Positions 1-7,694 of a DNA stretch of 31,569 bases are shown piece by piece. A program made the position numbers and the translations under genes. Numbering within the stretch: position 1 is the stretch's first letter; every line of letters begins with the position of its first letter. Source of the DNA: a virus. Location of the stretch: IMG/VR virus record IMGVR_UViG_3300007511_000084, positions 1 through 31,569 of that record; one strand, given 5' to 3'. The notes under the pieces were generated by a model. The model worked only from the letters and a program-made list of their open reading frames with translations. It searched no databases and was not told the DNA's origin.

Positions 1-1
1 G

Positions 2-334
2 ATTAAACAACTTTCTGAATTACAAAGCGAATATCAAGAACTTAAAAAGGGACTGTTAGAAACTCATGGGGAACCAGGAACAGAAGAAGATTCCGAGAAC
101 CCATCTGTTCAACCTGGTGATCAGTATTATACTGTACCTAATGAAAATCGAAAGGACTTTCTCAAAGAAATGGGCGATTTACTTAATATAGAACATGATT
201 TGGAAATAGAAAAAATACCATTTCCATCAAAAATTGACGATGGTATATTAGTTGCTGATATGGATGTTCTTGACATATTTTTTGATTTCGGGTTTGAAGA
301 TCCTGTAGAAGATCCTGCTGAAACCACCACATAA
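2..334 (+). CDS. C-terminal part of an unrecognised acidic protein
   Basis: This open frame enters from the left edge, so its start is outside the window. About 110 residues remain before a TAA stop at 332-334. The visible part starts with a probable helical stretch rich in Glu, Gln and Leu. A Pro/Glu/Ser-rich linker follows, and the tail is very acidic, with many DD, ED and FDFG-type patches. No catalytic motif or membrane segment is visible. It lies directly upstream of the neck genes on the same strand, which makes a virion or assembly role plausible, but that is position only. A minus-strand open frame over the same bases is judged a shadow. I do not recognise the family. Confidence 0.6.
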   Translation: MKQLSELQSEYQELKKGLLETHGEPGTEEDSENPSVQPGDQYYTVPNENRKDFLKEMGDLLNIEHDLEIEKIPFPSKIDDGILVADMDVLDIFFDFGFEDPVEDPAETTT

Positions 335-356
335 GTAATTTGTCACAATTTCTTTT

Positions 357-364
357 TATAAATA
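357..364 (+). promoter_or_regulatory. T4-type late promoter box TATAAATA
   Basis: A perfect match to the T4 late-promoter -10 box, TATAAATA, lies in the gap after the preceding stop and 53 bases before the GTG start at 417. In T4 this box is recognised by the gp55 sigma factor, and a gp55 homologue is encoded at 20336. It probably drives the neck-gene operon. The match is seen directly; its activity is inferred. Confidence 0.7.
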
Positions 365-416
365 TAAGAGAATTAAACTATTCACTTATTATTTTTTTAT
401 TTAAGTAGGAGAAATT

Positions 417-761
417 GTGGCACTTACTCTTCAAAAAAGAACAGTAAACTTTGTATTAGATCAAGGATGCACCTTTGAAAAAGTAATTACTGCTCAAAAT
501 TCTACTAGTGGAAATGTAACTATTTCTTCTGGAACAACGGCCGCAAAAATGCGGCAATCATACCACTCATCTAATAATATCACCACTTTAACTACTGCAA
601 TTTCAGGGTCAAATGTGACCATTTCATTAACTGCAACTCAAACAGCAAGTGTTTCTCCTGGAAATTATGTCTATGATGTAGAATATACACAATCAGGCGG
701 AACAATAGTAGAACGAGTAGCCGAAGGAATTATCACAGTATCAGCAGAGGCATCAAAATGA
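417..761 (+). CDS. Small beta-rich virion protein, BppU/Ig-like fold
   Basis: A 114-residue protein starts at GTG 417, with an AGGAG Shine-Dalgarno sequence six bases upstream. It follows a pattern common in phage structural proteins: an N-terminal 'DQGCTFEK' strand, a mid-region 'AAKMRQSY' strand, then 'TATQTASVSPGNYVYDVEY' and a closing 'EGIITVSAEA' strand. That layout resembles the N-terminal beta-sandwich of BppU-type baseplate proteins and related virion proteins. There is no signal peptide and no membrane segment. It overlaps gp13 by four bases (ATGA), suggesting translational coupling with the neck operon. The fold is inferred from the motif pattern, and the exact virion location is unknown. 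Confidence 0.6.
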   Translation: MALTLQKRTVNFVLDQGCTFEKVITAQNSTSGNVTISSGTTAAKMRQSYHSSNNITTLTTAISGSNVTISLTATQTASVSPGNYVYDVEYTQSGGTIVERVAEGIITVSAEASK

Positions 762-1765
762 CACAACCAACTACAAGAGCAACTTTTAAAGATTATTGTA
801 AGAGAAAACTTGGTTGGCCAGTAGTAGAATTAAATCTGGATGATGATCAAGTAGAAGATTGTATAGATGATTCATTACAATTTTTTCAAGAATATCATTT
901 CGATGCAACTCAACCAGATTATTTAAGGCATCAAATTACTGGATCAACTCTTAAATTAGCATCTGCGCCATCTGGAACATTTTCTGATGGAGAATATTTT
1001 ACTGGTGGAACAAGCGGTGTAAGAGCAAAAGTATATGAATATCATAGTGCAAATACAACTTTACGTTATTATGATCCAGAAGTAAAGTCTGGCGGTGATG
1101 GAAACACGTATTATGCAAATACTACTACTACATTTTCTACTGGTGAAACTATCACAGGAAATACAAGTAGTGCATCTGCGACTACTCATGCCTCTACTGC
1201 TACTTCATTAGGGGATTTTGATAATGGATATATTTCTATAGCTGAAGCAATTATTGGAGTTAGAAGAGTGATACCTTTTTATGAAAATGCTAGATCTTCT
1301 TCTATGTTTTCCGCAAAATATCAATTTGCTTTAAATGAATTATATAGATTAGGAACAGATTTATCTCATTATGAAATTTCAAATCAACATTTAAGATTAA
1401 TTGATGATATGTTTACAGGATCTCCATTGTTTAGATTTAATCGACATATGGATAGATTATATCTAGATATTGAATGGGGTTCAGATGTAGATATAGATGA
1501 TTGGATTATTGTTGAATGTGATAAAATTATTGATCCAGATACTTATAGTGATATTTGGAGTGATATGTTTCTCAAGAAATATAATACTGCTTTAATGAAA
1601 AGGCAATGGGGCCAAAATTTAATTAAATTTGAGGGAATGCAACTTCCCGGTGGTGTAACAATGAATGGAAGACAATTATATGATGATGCAGTTACAGAAA
1701 TTCAAACAATAGAAGAGCAAATGTCACTTAGATATGAATTACCAGTAGACCATTTAGTAGGATAA
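758..1765 (+). CDS. 13: Neck protein gp13 (head completion)
   Basis: A 335-residue homologue of T4 gp13, which with gp14 forms the neck that closes the filled head and joins it to the tail. The N-terminus ('FKDYCKRKLGWPVVELNLDD') and the aromatic, acidic C-terminal half from about residue 150 fit the family. T4 gp13 is about 309 residues. The extra length is a Thr/Ser/Gly-rich insert at about residues 63-150, with motifs such as 'GGTSGVRAKV' and 'GETITGNTSSASA'. These resemble inserts in gp14 and in the protein at 12510. The gene sits between the BppU-like gene and gene 14, as expected. The identity rests on sequence character and strict synteny. Confidence 0.88.
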   Translation: MTQPTTRATFKDYCKRKLGWPVVELNLDDDQVEDCIDDSLQFFQEYHFDATQPDYLRHQITGSTLKLASAPSGTFSDGEYFTGGTSGVRAKVYEYHSANTTLRYYDPEVKSGGDGNTYYANTTTTFSTGETITGNTSSASATTHASTATSLGDFDNGYISIAEAIIGVRRVIPFYENARSSSMFSAKYQFALNELYRLGTDLSHYEISNQHLRLIDDMFTGSPLFRFNRHMDRLYLDIEWGSDVDIDDWIIVECDKIIDPDTYSDIWSDMFLKKYNTALMKRQWGQNLIKFEGMQLPGGVTMNGRQLYDDAVTEIQTIEEQMSLRYELPVDHLVG

Positions 1766-1768
1766 TAC

Positions 1769-2638
1769 ATGGCAACAAATCCATATTTTAATCTTCATGG
1801 AACAAATACTTCTGATCAAAGATTAATAGAAAATTTAAATATTGAAGCAATAAAAACATTTGGTATTGATGTATATTATTGTCCAAGAACATTAATCAAT
1901 GAAGATGAACTTTTAGGGGAATCTCAAGGACAATCATTTAATAGTGCTCATATGATCGAAATGTATATTAAAAGTGTAGATGGATTTGAGGGTGAGGGAG
2001 ATTTTGTTGCTAAATGGGGTGTACAAATAAAAGACCAAGTTACATTTTGTGTTGCTAGAAGAAGATTTCAAGATTTAAATGTACAGGGTGAAGGAAGAGC
2101 GACTATGCCACATGAGGGGGATTTAATATATTTTCCTTATACGAAAAATTTATGGGAAATTCAATTTGTAGAAGATGAATCAGTATTTTGGCAAACCGGC
2201 TCATTACAATTTTATGAAATGTTATGTGAATTATTTACATATTCAGATCAAAATCTTGATACAGGAATTGATGATATTGATAAGATTGAACGAGCACTTT
2301 CTTACTCTATTGATTTTACTATGAATGCCGGAAGTGGAAATTTTACAATTGGTGAACAAGTATATCAAGGAACTTCATTCGGTGCCGCAACTGTAAAAGG
2401 AGAAGTTGCAAGTTGGAATTCTACTACCAAGATTTTAAATCTCATAAACATGACCGGAAATTTCTCTGGAACTTTAAATATTATTGGAAATACTTCTGGT
2501 GCATCTTGGTCAATTACTTCATTTGATGCTCAAACATCAACAGCGAATACAGGACAAGGGGCCACTAATATAGCGATTGAGGCCGAAGCAGATGCCATTA
2601 TTGATTTTACTGAAGGTAATCCATTCGGGAGTCTATAA
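1769..2638 (+). CDS. 14: Neck protein gp14 (head completion)
   Basis: A 289-residue homologue of T4 gp14, partner of gp13 in the neck. The conserved opening 'MATNPYFNLHGTNTSDQRL' and the 'DVYYCPRTL' and 'CVARRRFQDL' segments are typical. T4 gp14 is about 256 residues. A beta-rich module at about residues 183-255 ('GEQVYQGTSFGAATV' ... 'GTLNIIGNTSGASWSI') accounts for the extra length and resembles the gp13 insert. The canonical tail, ending near 'EGNPFGSL', follows the module. It starts three bases after the gp13 stop, and its stop overlaps the gp15 ATG by one base. Confidence 0.88.
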   Translation: MATNPYFNLHGTNTSDQRLIENLNIEAIKTFGIDVYYCPRTLINEDELLGESQGQSFNSAHMIEMYIKSVDGFEGEGDFVAKWGVQIKDQVTFCVARRRFQDLNVQGEGRATMPHEGDLIYFPYTKNLWEIQFVEDESVFWQTGSLQFYEMLCELFTYSDQNLDTGIDDIDKIERALSYSIDFTMNAGSGNFTIGEQVYQGTSFGAATVKGEVASWNSTTKILNLINMTGNFSGTLNIIGNTSGASWSITSFDAQTSTANTGQGATNIAIEAEADAIIDFTEGNPFGSL

Positions 2639-3579
2639 TGTTAGGAATTACGTATTATCATCAAACAATTAGAAAATATGTTGCAGTTTTTGGCACACTA
2701 TTTAATGATATCAATATTCAAAGAAAAGATTCCGCTGGTGTAATTCTAGAACAAATTAAAGTTCCTGTAGCTTATTCTTCTAGAGATGCGATGTTACTTA
2801 AAGTGAGAAATTCTCAGTCAGCGGGTCAATCAATAACACTTCCAAGAATTGGATTTGTTATGGATGCTATTTCATATGATGGTACTAGAAAATTAAATAC
2901 AATGGGTCAAGTGTATGCCGCAAATACCGCAACTACAAACAGTACACTTTTAAAACAATTTAATCCTGTTCCTTATAATTTTGATTTTACATTATCTGCT
3001 ATGGTAGATAATTCTGAAGACGGAGCACAAATTTTTGAACAAATTGTTCCGTTTTTTACACCAGAATTTAATGTAACAGTAAGTTTAATTCCTTCAATGA
3101 ATATTTCACCTGATATTAATATAATATTAACTGGTGTTACTGTATCAGATAGTTATGAGGGAGATTTTACAGCAAGAAGAGAAATTTTATGGGATTTAAC
3201 ATTTACTTTGAAGGGATGGATTTATCCCGATGTTAAATCTGGATCTGTTACTAAAAAGGTTATTGTTAATCTTAGAATGCCTGGTGAAGGTCCAGTTCAA
3301 CCCCCTGAATATATTTTATTGGAGGATAGCACTTCTTTTACTTCTAATTATTTACTTCTTGATGCTGATGCAGGATCACCCGATGCAACTGGTGATATAA
3401 AAGTATTAAGTGAATGGAGTTCAGAATCAGGGGCCGCAGGAATTAAATCTAGATATATTGTTACACCTGGTGCTGGTGATGTTAGTGCAAATGATGATTT
3501 CGGATATACTGAAACAACTGAATATTTTAATGATAATGTGGATACCAATTTATCCACAGGAATAGATGTGCAATTATAA
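2638..3579 (+). CDS. 15: Tail completion / sheath terminator protein gp15
   Basis: A 313-residue homologue of T4 gp15, the hexameric cap that ends the tail tube and sheath and docks onto the neck. The N-terminus 'YYHQTIRKYVAVFGTLFNDI' and the following 'VPVAYSSRDAMLLKV' are family-typical. The core to about residue 215 is beta-rich and ends in 'KGWIYPDV' and 'VIVNLRMPG'. The C-terminal 90 residues are Ser/Asp/Gly-rich and look like a variable extension. T4 gp15 is about 272 residues. The ATG overlaps the gp14 stop, and the stop overlaps the next ATG, so the three genes are probably translated in concert. Confidence 0.87.
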   Translation: MLGITYYHQTIRKYVAVFGTLFNDINIQRKDSAGVILEQIKVPVAYSSRDAMLLKVRNSQSAGQSITLPRIGFVMDAISYDGTRKLNTMGQVYAANTATTNSTLLKQFNPVPYNFDFTLSAMVDNSEDGAQIFEQIVPFFTPEFNVTVSLIPSMNISPDINIILTGVTVSDSYEGDFTARREILWDLTFTLKGWIYPDVKSGSVTKKVIVNLRMPGEGPVQPPEYILLEDSTSFTSNYLLLDADAGSPDATGDIKVLSEWSSESGAAGIKSRYIVTPGAGDVSANDDFGYTETTEYFNDNVDTNLSTGIDVQL

Positions 3580-3989
3580 TGACAAAAATTACAGACAATC
3601 GGATTGATGAAATTCTAGAAATTACTAGTATAGTTCCTACTGCTGAATTAAAACCAGAACCATCTCCTAGAATTGTTCCAAATAAAGATGGTGATGATAA
3701 AGAAATTGATTATAATTATGCCCGTGAAAATTACTATAATTTAATCGAAAGAAATCAAGATGCTGTAGAGGAAATGTTGGAGATTGCTAAACAATCGGAG
3801 CACCCACGCGCGTTCGAAGTTGTAGGACAATTAATTAAATCTGGCTTGGATGCCAATAAAGAATTGATGACTCTACATAAAACCAAAAAAGAATTGACTA
3901 CCGAAAGGGCTCCAAACCAAGTAACAAATCAGGCAGTATTTGTTGGATCTACAGCAGAATTACAAAAGTTGTTGAAGGCGAAAAAATGA
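3579..3989 (+). CDS. 16: Small terminase subunit gp16
   Basis: A 136-residue homologue of T4 gp16, the small terminase that forms rings, recognises DNA and stimulates the gp17 ATPase. An acidic N-terminus is followed by a helical central region ('ARENYYNLIERNQDAVEEML' ... 'VVGQLIKSGLDANKELMTLH') typical of the coiled-coil oligomerisation core. The C-terminus is basic ('LQKLLKAKK'). T4 gp16 is 164 residues. It overlaps gp15 by one base and lies 52 bases upstream of gene 17, the conserved order. That short gap holds no clear promoter, so 16 and 17 are probably co-transcribed. Confidence 0.85.
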   Translation: MTKITDNRIDEILEITSIVPTAELKPEPSPRIVPNKDGDDKEIDYNYARENYYNLIERNQDAVEEMLEIAKQSEHPRAFEVVGQLIKSGLDANKELMTLHKTKKELTTERAPNQVTNQAVFVGSTAELQKLLKAKK

Positions 3990-4041
3990 TATATAATGGA
4001 TCTATTTACTAATCATCATAAGAATTGTTAAGGAAAACCCA

Positions 4042-4416
4042 ATGGCATCAACCAATTATCTTGGCCAGCCCAATCTCAAAAATGTAGGTCAAAACATAGA
4101 GTGGACAAAAGAAACACTTCATGAATACATGCGTTGTAAAGAAGATCCAGAATATTTTATTTTAAACTATGTTCAGATAGTTCATGTTGATAAAGGTCTT
4201 GTGCCTTTTAATATGTATGATTATCAGAAAGATATGATACAAAAATTTACAGATAATAGATTTGTTATTTGTAAAATGCCTAGACAAACAGGAAAATGTT
4301 TTAATATAAATACTAATATTAGAGTAAGAAATAAAAAAACTGGTGAAATGCTTGAATTAACAGTAGGAGAATTATATGATAAAATTGAAGCAAAAAAGAC
4401 AAATAAAAACGTATGA
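4042..4416 (+). CDS. 17: Large terminase gp17, N-half fused to N-intein
   Basis: A 124-residue protein starts at ATG 4042 behind an AAGGA ribosome-binding site. Residues 1-85 are the start of the packaging ATPase, ending in the Walker A sequence 'CKMPRQTGK'. T4 gp17 has SRQLGKT at this place. The usual Ser/Thr after GK is missing. Cys86 instead begins an N-terminal split intein with the block A-like 'CFNINTNIRV', and 39 intein residues run to a TGA stop. After trans-splicing with the product of 5391-7109, residue 85 would join Ser114 of that ORF, restoring GKS and a terminase of about 544 residues (T4 gp17: 610). On its own this half has no complete ATP site. The splice junctions are seen; activity is inferred. 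Confidence 0.9.
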   Translation: MASTNYLGQPNLKNVGQNIEWTKETLHEYMRCKEDPEYFILNYVQIVHVDKGLVPFNMYDYQKDMIQKFTDNRFVICKMPRQTGKCFNINTNIRVRNKKTGEMLELTVGELYDKIEAKKTNKNV

Positions 4417-5729
4417 ATGCCTTGAATGTGGAGAAAAAATTAAAGGACCGGCGTTCGGAAAACATATCAAAAAACATGGCTATGAAAATACAAAAGAATA
4501 TAAAATTAAATTTAAATTGATAAAAACACAAGAAGATTTAAAAAATGAAGGTGCTGTATGTTGTTCTATTTGTAATTTTTACGGTCACGATTTAAATAGT
4601 CATATTATACGTCTCCATAAAATATCTATTCCAGACTATAAATCACAATATAATTCTCCTATTAAGAGTGATAATTATCTAAAAAAACAAAGTGATAGGA
4701 TGAAAGGTTCTAATAATCCTTGGTTTGAGCACGGTGGTAAGTTTTCACCATTTTCTGATAAATTCATTTATGCTGATAAAATAGTTAAAGAGAAATTATA
4801 TAAAAAAGTATCAAAATCAAATCGTGAGAATGGTAATAATGATACGACAGCGAAATATTGGATAAGCCGTGGATATACTGTAGAAGAAGCTAAAGAAAAA
4901 ATATCAAAACGCCAATCAACATTTTCTTTAGAAAAATGTATTCAAAAATATGGAGAAAAACAAGGTAAAGAACGCTGGTTAGAAAGACAGAAAAAGTGGC
5001 ATAAAAATTATAAAAAACAAAATTTTTCTAAAATTTCACAAGAATTGTTTTGGTTTATTGTGAGAAATTTAGATGATTTAACTGGGATATATTTTGCTGA
5101 ATTAGACGAAAACAAGAAAAAAGATATGAGCGGTAAAAATTGGGAATATACTTTGAAACTTGATAATTCTTTCATAAAACCTGATTTTTATATTGAGAAT
5201 AGTAACAAAATCATAGAATTTGACGGTACATATTGGCACAATAATAATAAGATAAGAAATACAAATAAAAATCGTGAAAATGTAAGAGATCAAAAGATAT
5301 TAAAAAATGGATTTAAAGTATTACATATAAAGGAAGAGTTATATAAAGAAAATAAAGAAAAAATTATAAGAGATTGTTTGGAGTTCATATATGGCTAAAT
5401 TCATAGAAGAATTATTTGATGATGAATGGGAAGTCGAAACGCCTTCTGGTTGGCAATCATTTTCTGGTATAGGTAAAACTATAGAATATGTTGAATGGGA
5501 AATAAAGACAGAAAAACATTCTTTAATATGTGCAGATGAACATCAAATAAAATCTGGAAATAGATTTGTTTATGCTTGTGATTTAAAAATTGGAGATTTT
5601 ATTGAAACTAAATCAGGTTTAGAAGAAATAATATCAGCCAGAAAGTTGAAGACTTCTTCCAATATGTTTGATTTATTGGATGTAGAAAATGGTAATGAAT
5701 ATTATACAAATGAAATTGTTTCGCACAAT
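4297..5729 (+). mobile_element. Split intein with nested homing endonuclease gene
   Basis: This is the whole insertion in gene 17. N-intein codons run 4297-4413 (39 residues, Cys1), the endonuclease ORF 4376-5398, and C-intein codons 5391-5729 (113 residues, ending His-Asn before Ser+1). Removing the two intein parts by trans-splicing would rebuild the Walker A loop of the packaging ATPase. The layout matches the 'fractured gene' arrangement known from marine phage metagenomes, in which a Vsr-like endonuclease separates two halves of a split intein. The split lies before block B, so the N-half is unusually short, as in the AceL-TerL class of atypical split inteins. Both ORF boundaries overlap, allowing coupled translation of all three products. 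Confidence 0.88.
4376..5398 (+). CDS. Vsr-like (EDxHD) homing endonuclease
   Basis: A 340-residue free-standing homing endonuclease, predicted to cut intein-less copies of gene 17. Two C2H2-like zinc fingers open the protein (C15, C18, H30, H34; then C63, C66, H76, H81). The middle carries motifs seen in this family, 'NPWFEHGGKFSPFS' and 'FSLEKCIQKYGE'. The C-terminus is a Vsr-like nuclease fold with D270 ('KPDF'), E281, D283 and H288 in 'IIEFDGTYWH', and D305 ('VRDQ'). An AGGAG site lies six bases before ATG 4376. It overlaps the N-intein ORF by 41 bases and the C-intein ORF by 8. It is visibly more AT-rich and Lys/Asn-rich than the terminase around it, consistent with transfer. Confidence 0.85.
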   Translation: MIKLKQKRQIKTYECLECGEKIKGPAFGKHIKKHGYENTKEYKIKFKLIKTQEDLKNEGAVCCSICNFYGHDLNSHIIRLHKISIPDYKSQYNSPIKSDNYLKKQSDRMKGSNNPWFEHGGKFSPFSDKFIYADKIVKEKLYKKVSKSNRENGNNDTTAKYWISRGYTVEEAKEKISKRQSTFSLEKCIQKYGEKQGKERWLERQKKWHKNYKKQNFSKISQELFWFIVRNLDDLTGIYFAELDENKKKDMSGKNWEYTLKLDNSFIKPDFYIENSNKIIEFDGTYWHNNNKIRNTNKNRENVRDQKILKNGFKVLHIKEELYKENKEKIIRDCLEFIYG

Positions 5730-7109
5730 TCAACCACAATTATCTCATTTTTATTACATTATATTCTTTTTAATGAGAGTGTGAATGTAGCTATTTTAGC
5801 GAACAAAGGTGCGGTAGCAAGAGAACTTTTGTCACGATTACAACTTGCATACGAACATCTGCCAAAATGGATACAACAAGGAGTGGTTACATGGAACAAA
5901 GGAAATATTGAAGTAGAGAATGGTAGTAAAGTGATTGCAGCCGCAACATCTTCTAGTGCGGTTCGAGGTAGTTCATTTAATATCATATTTCTTGATGAGT
6001 TTGCTCATGTGCCACAAAATATTGCTGATCAATTTTTTACTTCTGTATATCCTACAATTTCTTCTGGTGAATCTACAAAAGTCTTAATTGTTTCAACGCC
6101 ACTTGGATTGAATATGTTTTATAAGATGTGGATAGAAGCAGAAGAAGGTAGAAGTGATTATGTTCCAATCGAAGTGCATTGGTCAGAAATGCCAGGCAGA
6201 GATGGAAAATGGAAAGAAGAAACAATACGAAATACTTCTGAGGTTCAATTTACACAAGAGTTTGAATGTGAATTTGTAGGATCAACTTACACATTGATTG
6301 CCCCATCAAAACTTAGAACAATGGTGTTCAAGAATCCAATACATCAAAATAATAATTTAATTGTATATGAACATCCAATAAAGAATCATACATACGCTAT
6401 GGTATGTGATACCGCCCAAGGAAAGGGAGTAGATTATTCTGCTTTTTCAGTATTTGATGTTTCTGAAATACCATACAAACAAGTTGCAGTTTATAGAGAT
6501 AATCAAATTTCACCTATGTTATATCCAAATGTGATATATCAAGTTGGAATGAAATATAATATTGCTCATGTTTTAGTTGAAGTAAATGACATTGGATCTC
6601 AAGTTGCTGATACTCTACACTATGATTTGGAATATGAGAATATCATGATCATTACTATGAGAGGAAGAGCAGGACAACAAATAGGTGGTGGATTTGCAAA
6701 GAATATTCAATTAGGTTTGAGAACAAGTAAACAGATCAAGAGAATTGGATGTGCAGCATTAAAAGATTTAATAGAACAAGATCAATTAATTGTTCCAGAC
6801 TTTAATACAATTAAAGAACTTACAACCTTTGCCCTACAGAATAATACATATCAAGCAGAGGAAGGTTCTCATGATGATTTAGCAATGACTTTAGTTATAT
6901 TTGGATGGTTGGTACAACAAAGATACTTTAAAGAAATGACAAATATGGATATTAGAAAAAAGATGTGGGAAGAACAAATGGAAACTTTAGAACAAGATAT
7001 GTTACCTTTTGGAATTATAGATGATGGTAGAGATCCTGATACGTTTACGGATGATGAAGGCCAAACGTGGGTGGTTGATGATGAATTATCTAGAAGAGTG
7101 TATTACTAA
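5391..7109 (+). CDS. 17: C-intein fused to large terminase gp17, C-half
   Basis: A 572-residue protein. Residues 1-113 are the C-terminal split intein. It has an early 'TPSGWQSFSGIGKT' segment like that of atypical TerL inteins, a block B-like 'CADEHQI' and terminal 'YTNEIVSHN' with His112-Asn113. Ser114 is the +1 residue and would become the Ser of Walker A. The remaining 459 residues are the rest of gp17. They contain Walker B 'FLDEFAH', a coupling motif 'STPLG', and an RNase H-like nuclease with Asp in 'MVCDTAQGKGVDYSAF', Glu in 'VLVEVNDIGSQ' and Asp in 'SHDDLAM'. All key motor and nuclease residues are present, so the spliced enzyme should work. The 3' end overlaps the convergent HNH gene by 20 bases. 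Confidence 0.9.
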   Translation: MAKFIEELFDDEWEVETPSGWQSFSGIGKTIEYVEWEIKTEKHSLICADEHQIKSGNRFVYACDLKIGDFIETKSGLEEIISARKLKTSSNMFDLLDVENGNEYYTNEIVSHNSTTIISFLLHYILFNESVNVAILANKGAVARELLSRLQLAYEHLPKWIQQGVVTWNKGNIEVENGSKVIAAATSSSAVRGSSFNIIFLDEFAHVPQNIADQFFTSVYPTISSGESTKVLIVSTPLGLNMFYKMWIEAEEGRSDYVPIEVHWSEMPGRDGKWKEETIRNTSEVQFTQEFECEFVGSTYTLIAPSKLRTMVFKNPIHQNNNLIVYEHPIKNHTYAMVCDTAQGKGVDYSAFSVFDVSEIPYKQVAVYRDNQISPMLYPNVIYQVGMKYNIAHVLVEVNDIGSQVADTLHYDLEYENIMIITMRGRAGQQIGGGFAKNIQLGLRTSKQIKRIGCAALKDLIEQDQLIVPDFNTIKELTTFALQNNTYQAEEGSHDDLAMTLVIFGWLVQQRYFKEMTNMDIRKKMWEEQMETLEQDMLPFGIIDDGRDPDTFTDDEGQTWVVDDELSRRVYY

Positions 7110-7554
7110 AGGGGTCTATATCTTCAAAATTAACTTCTGAAGGTGGATTGTTTATTTCAGTTATTAAATCCTCAATTTTATTAGCAAGATCTGGTCTTTC
7201 TTTTTTTAGTCTATTTAAAAAGTTTATTGATCCAGCTATTAATTGTTCTGGATGTATGGTAATTCTTTTTCCTATTTTTCTTTTGTCAGATATTTCAAGG
7301 TGATTTGGATTTACACAAGAGGGGTTGAAACAAGTTTGAGTTACTACTTGATGGGCCGCCACATCACCATTATACATCATAAAAGAGTATCTACTGGCAG
7401 GAATAGTTTTACCTAATACTGAAAACATTCCATGACCTGTTTTATTTTTTGAAGCAAGCCAGATATGACATTTAGTATGTTTTTCGGTAGAATCAACTTT
7501 TTTAAGAAATCGTTCTATTATTTTTTTGTTGTCTAATATTTTGTCGTTTGACAT
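7090..7554 (-). CDS. HNH endonuclease, minus strand
   Basis: This is about 154 residues from ATG 7554, which has AGGA seven bases upstream. A start at 7662 would add a non-homologous hydrophobic stretch and is not preferred. The core 'CHIWLASKNKTGHGMF' ... 'CFNPSCVNPNHLEI' is the zinc-binding HNH pattern found in many phage endonucleases. The position usually held by the first catalytic His ('HxC') reads 'QTC' here. The nuclease may therefore be altered or inactive, unless the nearby His in 'VAAHQ' substitutes. The gene lies between 17 and 18, antisense to both, and its 3' end overlaps the end of gene 17. It looks like a free-standing mobile endonuclease; its target is unknown. Confidence 0.78.
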   Translation of the reverse strand: MSNDKILDNKKIIERFLKKVDSTEKHTKCHIWLASKNKTGHGMFSVLGKTIPASRYSFMMYNGDVAAHQVVTQTCFNPSCVNPNHLEISDKRKIGKRITIHPEQLIAGSINFLNRLKKERPDLANKIEDLITEINNPPSEVNFEDIDPFSNTLF

Positions 7555-7586
7555 AGTGAATCCTATAAATTTATGATATCTCTTAA

Positions 7587-7594
7587 TATTTATG
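7587..7594 (-). promoter_or_regulatory. Late promoter-like box CATAAATA, minus strand
   Basis: Read on the minus strand this is CATAAATA, one base from the T4 late consensus, and lies 32 bases before the HNH ATG at 7554. The same variant occurs before the capsid gene at 15325. It would give the HNH gene its own late transcript, antisense to gene 17. Such short boxes also arise by chance in AT-rich DNA. Confidence 0.45.
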
Positions 7595-7629
7595 ATTTTA
7601 GAAAACTTAAAAATAATAAATACTTTCAA

Positions 7630-7656
7630 TATGGCGTATAATAGCCATAATTTTTT
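7630..7656 (+). terminator. Probable intrinsic terminator before gene 18
   Basis: A six-base-pair stem TATGGC/GCCATA encloses an eight-base loop and is followed by ATTTTTT. It lies downstream of gene 17 and 38 bases before the gene 18 start, where it could end the neck-terminase transcript. The stem is short, so efficiency is uncertain. Confidence 0.45.
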
Positions 7657-7694
7657 GAACAAAATCTTTCAATAATTCTTTTAGGAGAGATAAG

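Noticed and set aside
4042-7109. Broken terminase read as a pseudogene or sequencing frameshift
   Set aside because: The breaks fall at exact intein junctions, with Cys1, His-Asn and Ser+1, and the rejoined protein has every motor and nuclease motif.
7555-7662. Longer N-terminus for the minus-strand HNH gene
   Set aside because: The added residues are hydrophobic and unlike HNH proteins, while ATG 7554 has a well-spaced AGGA site.
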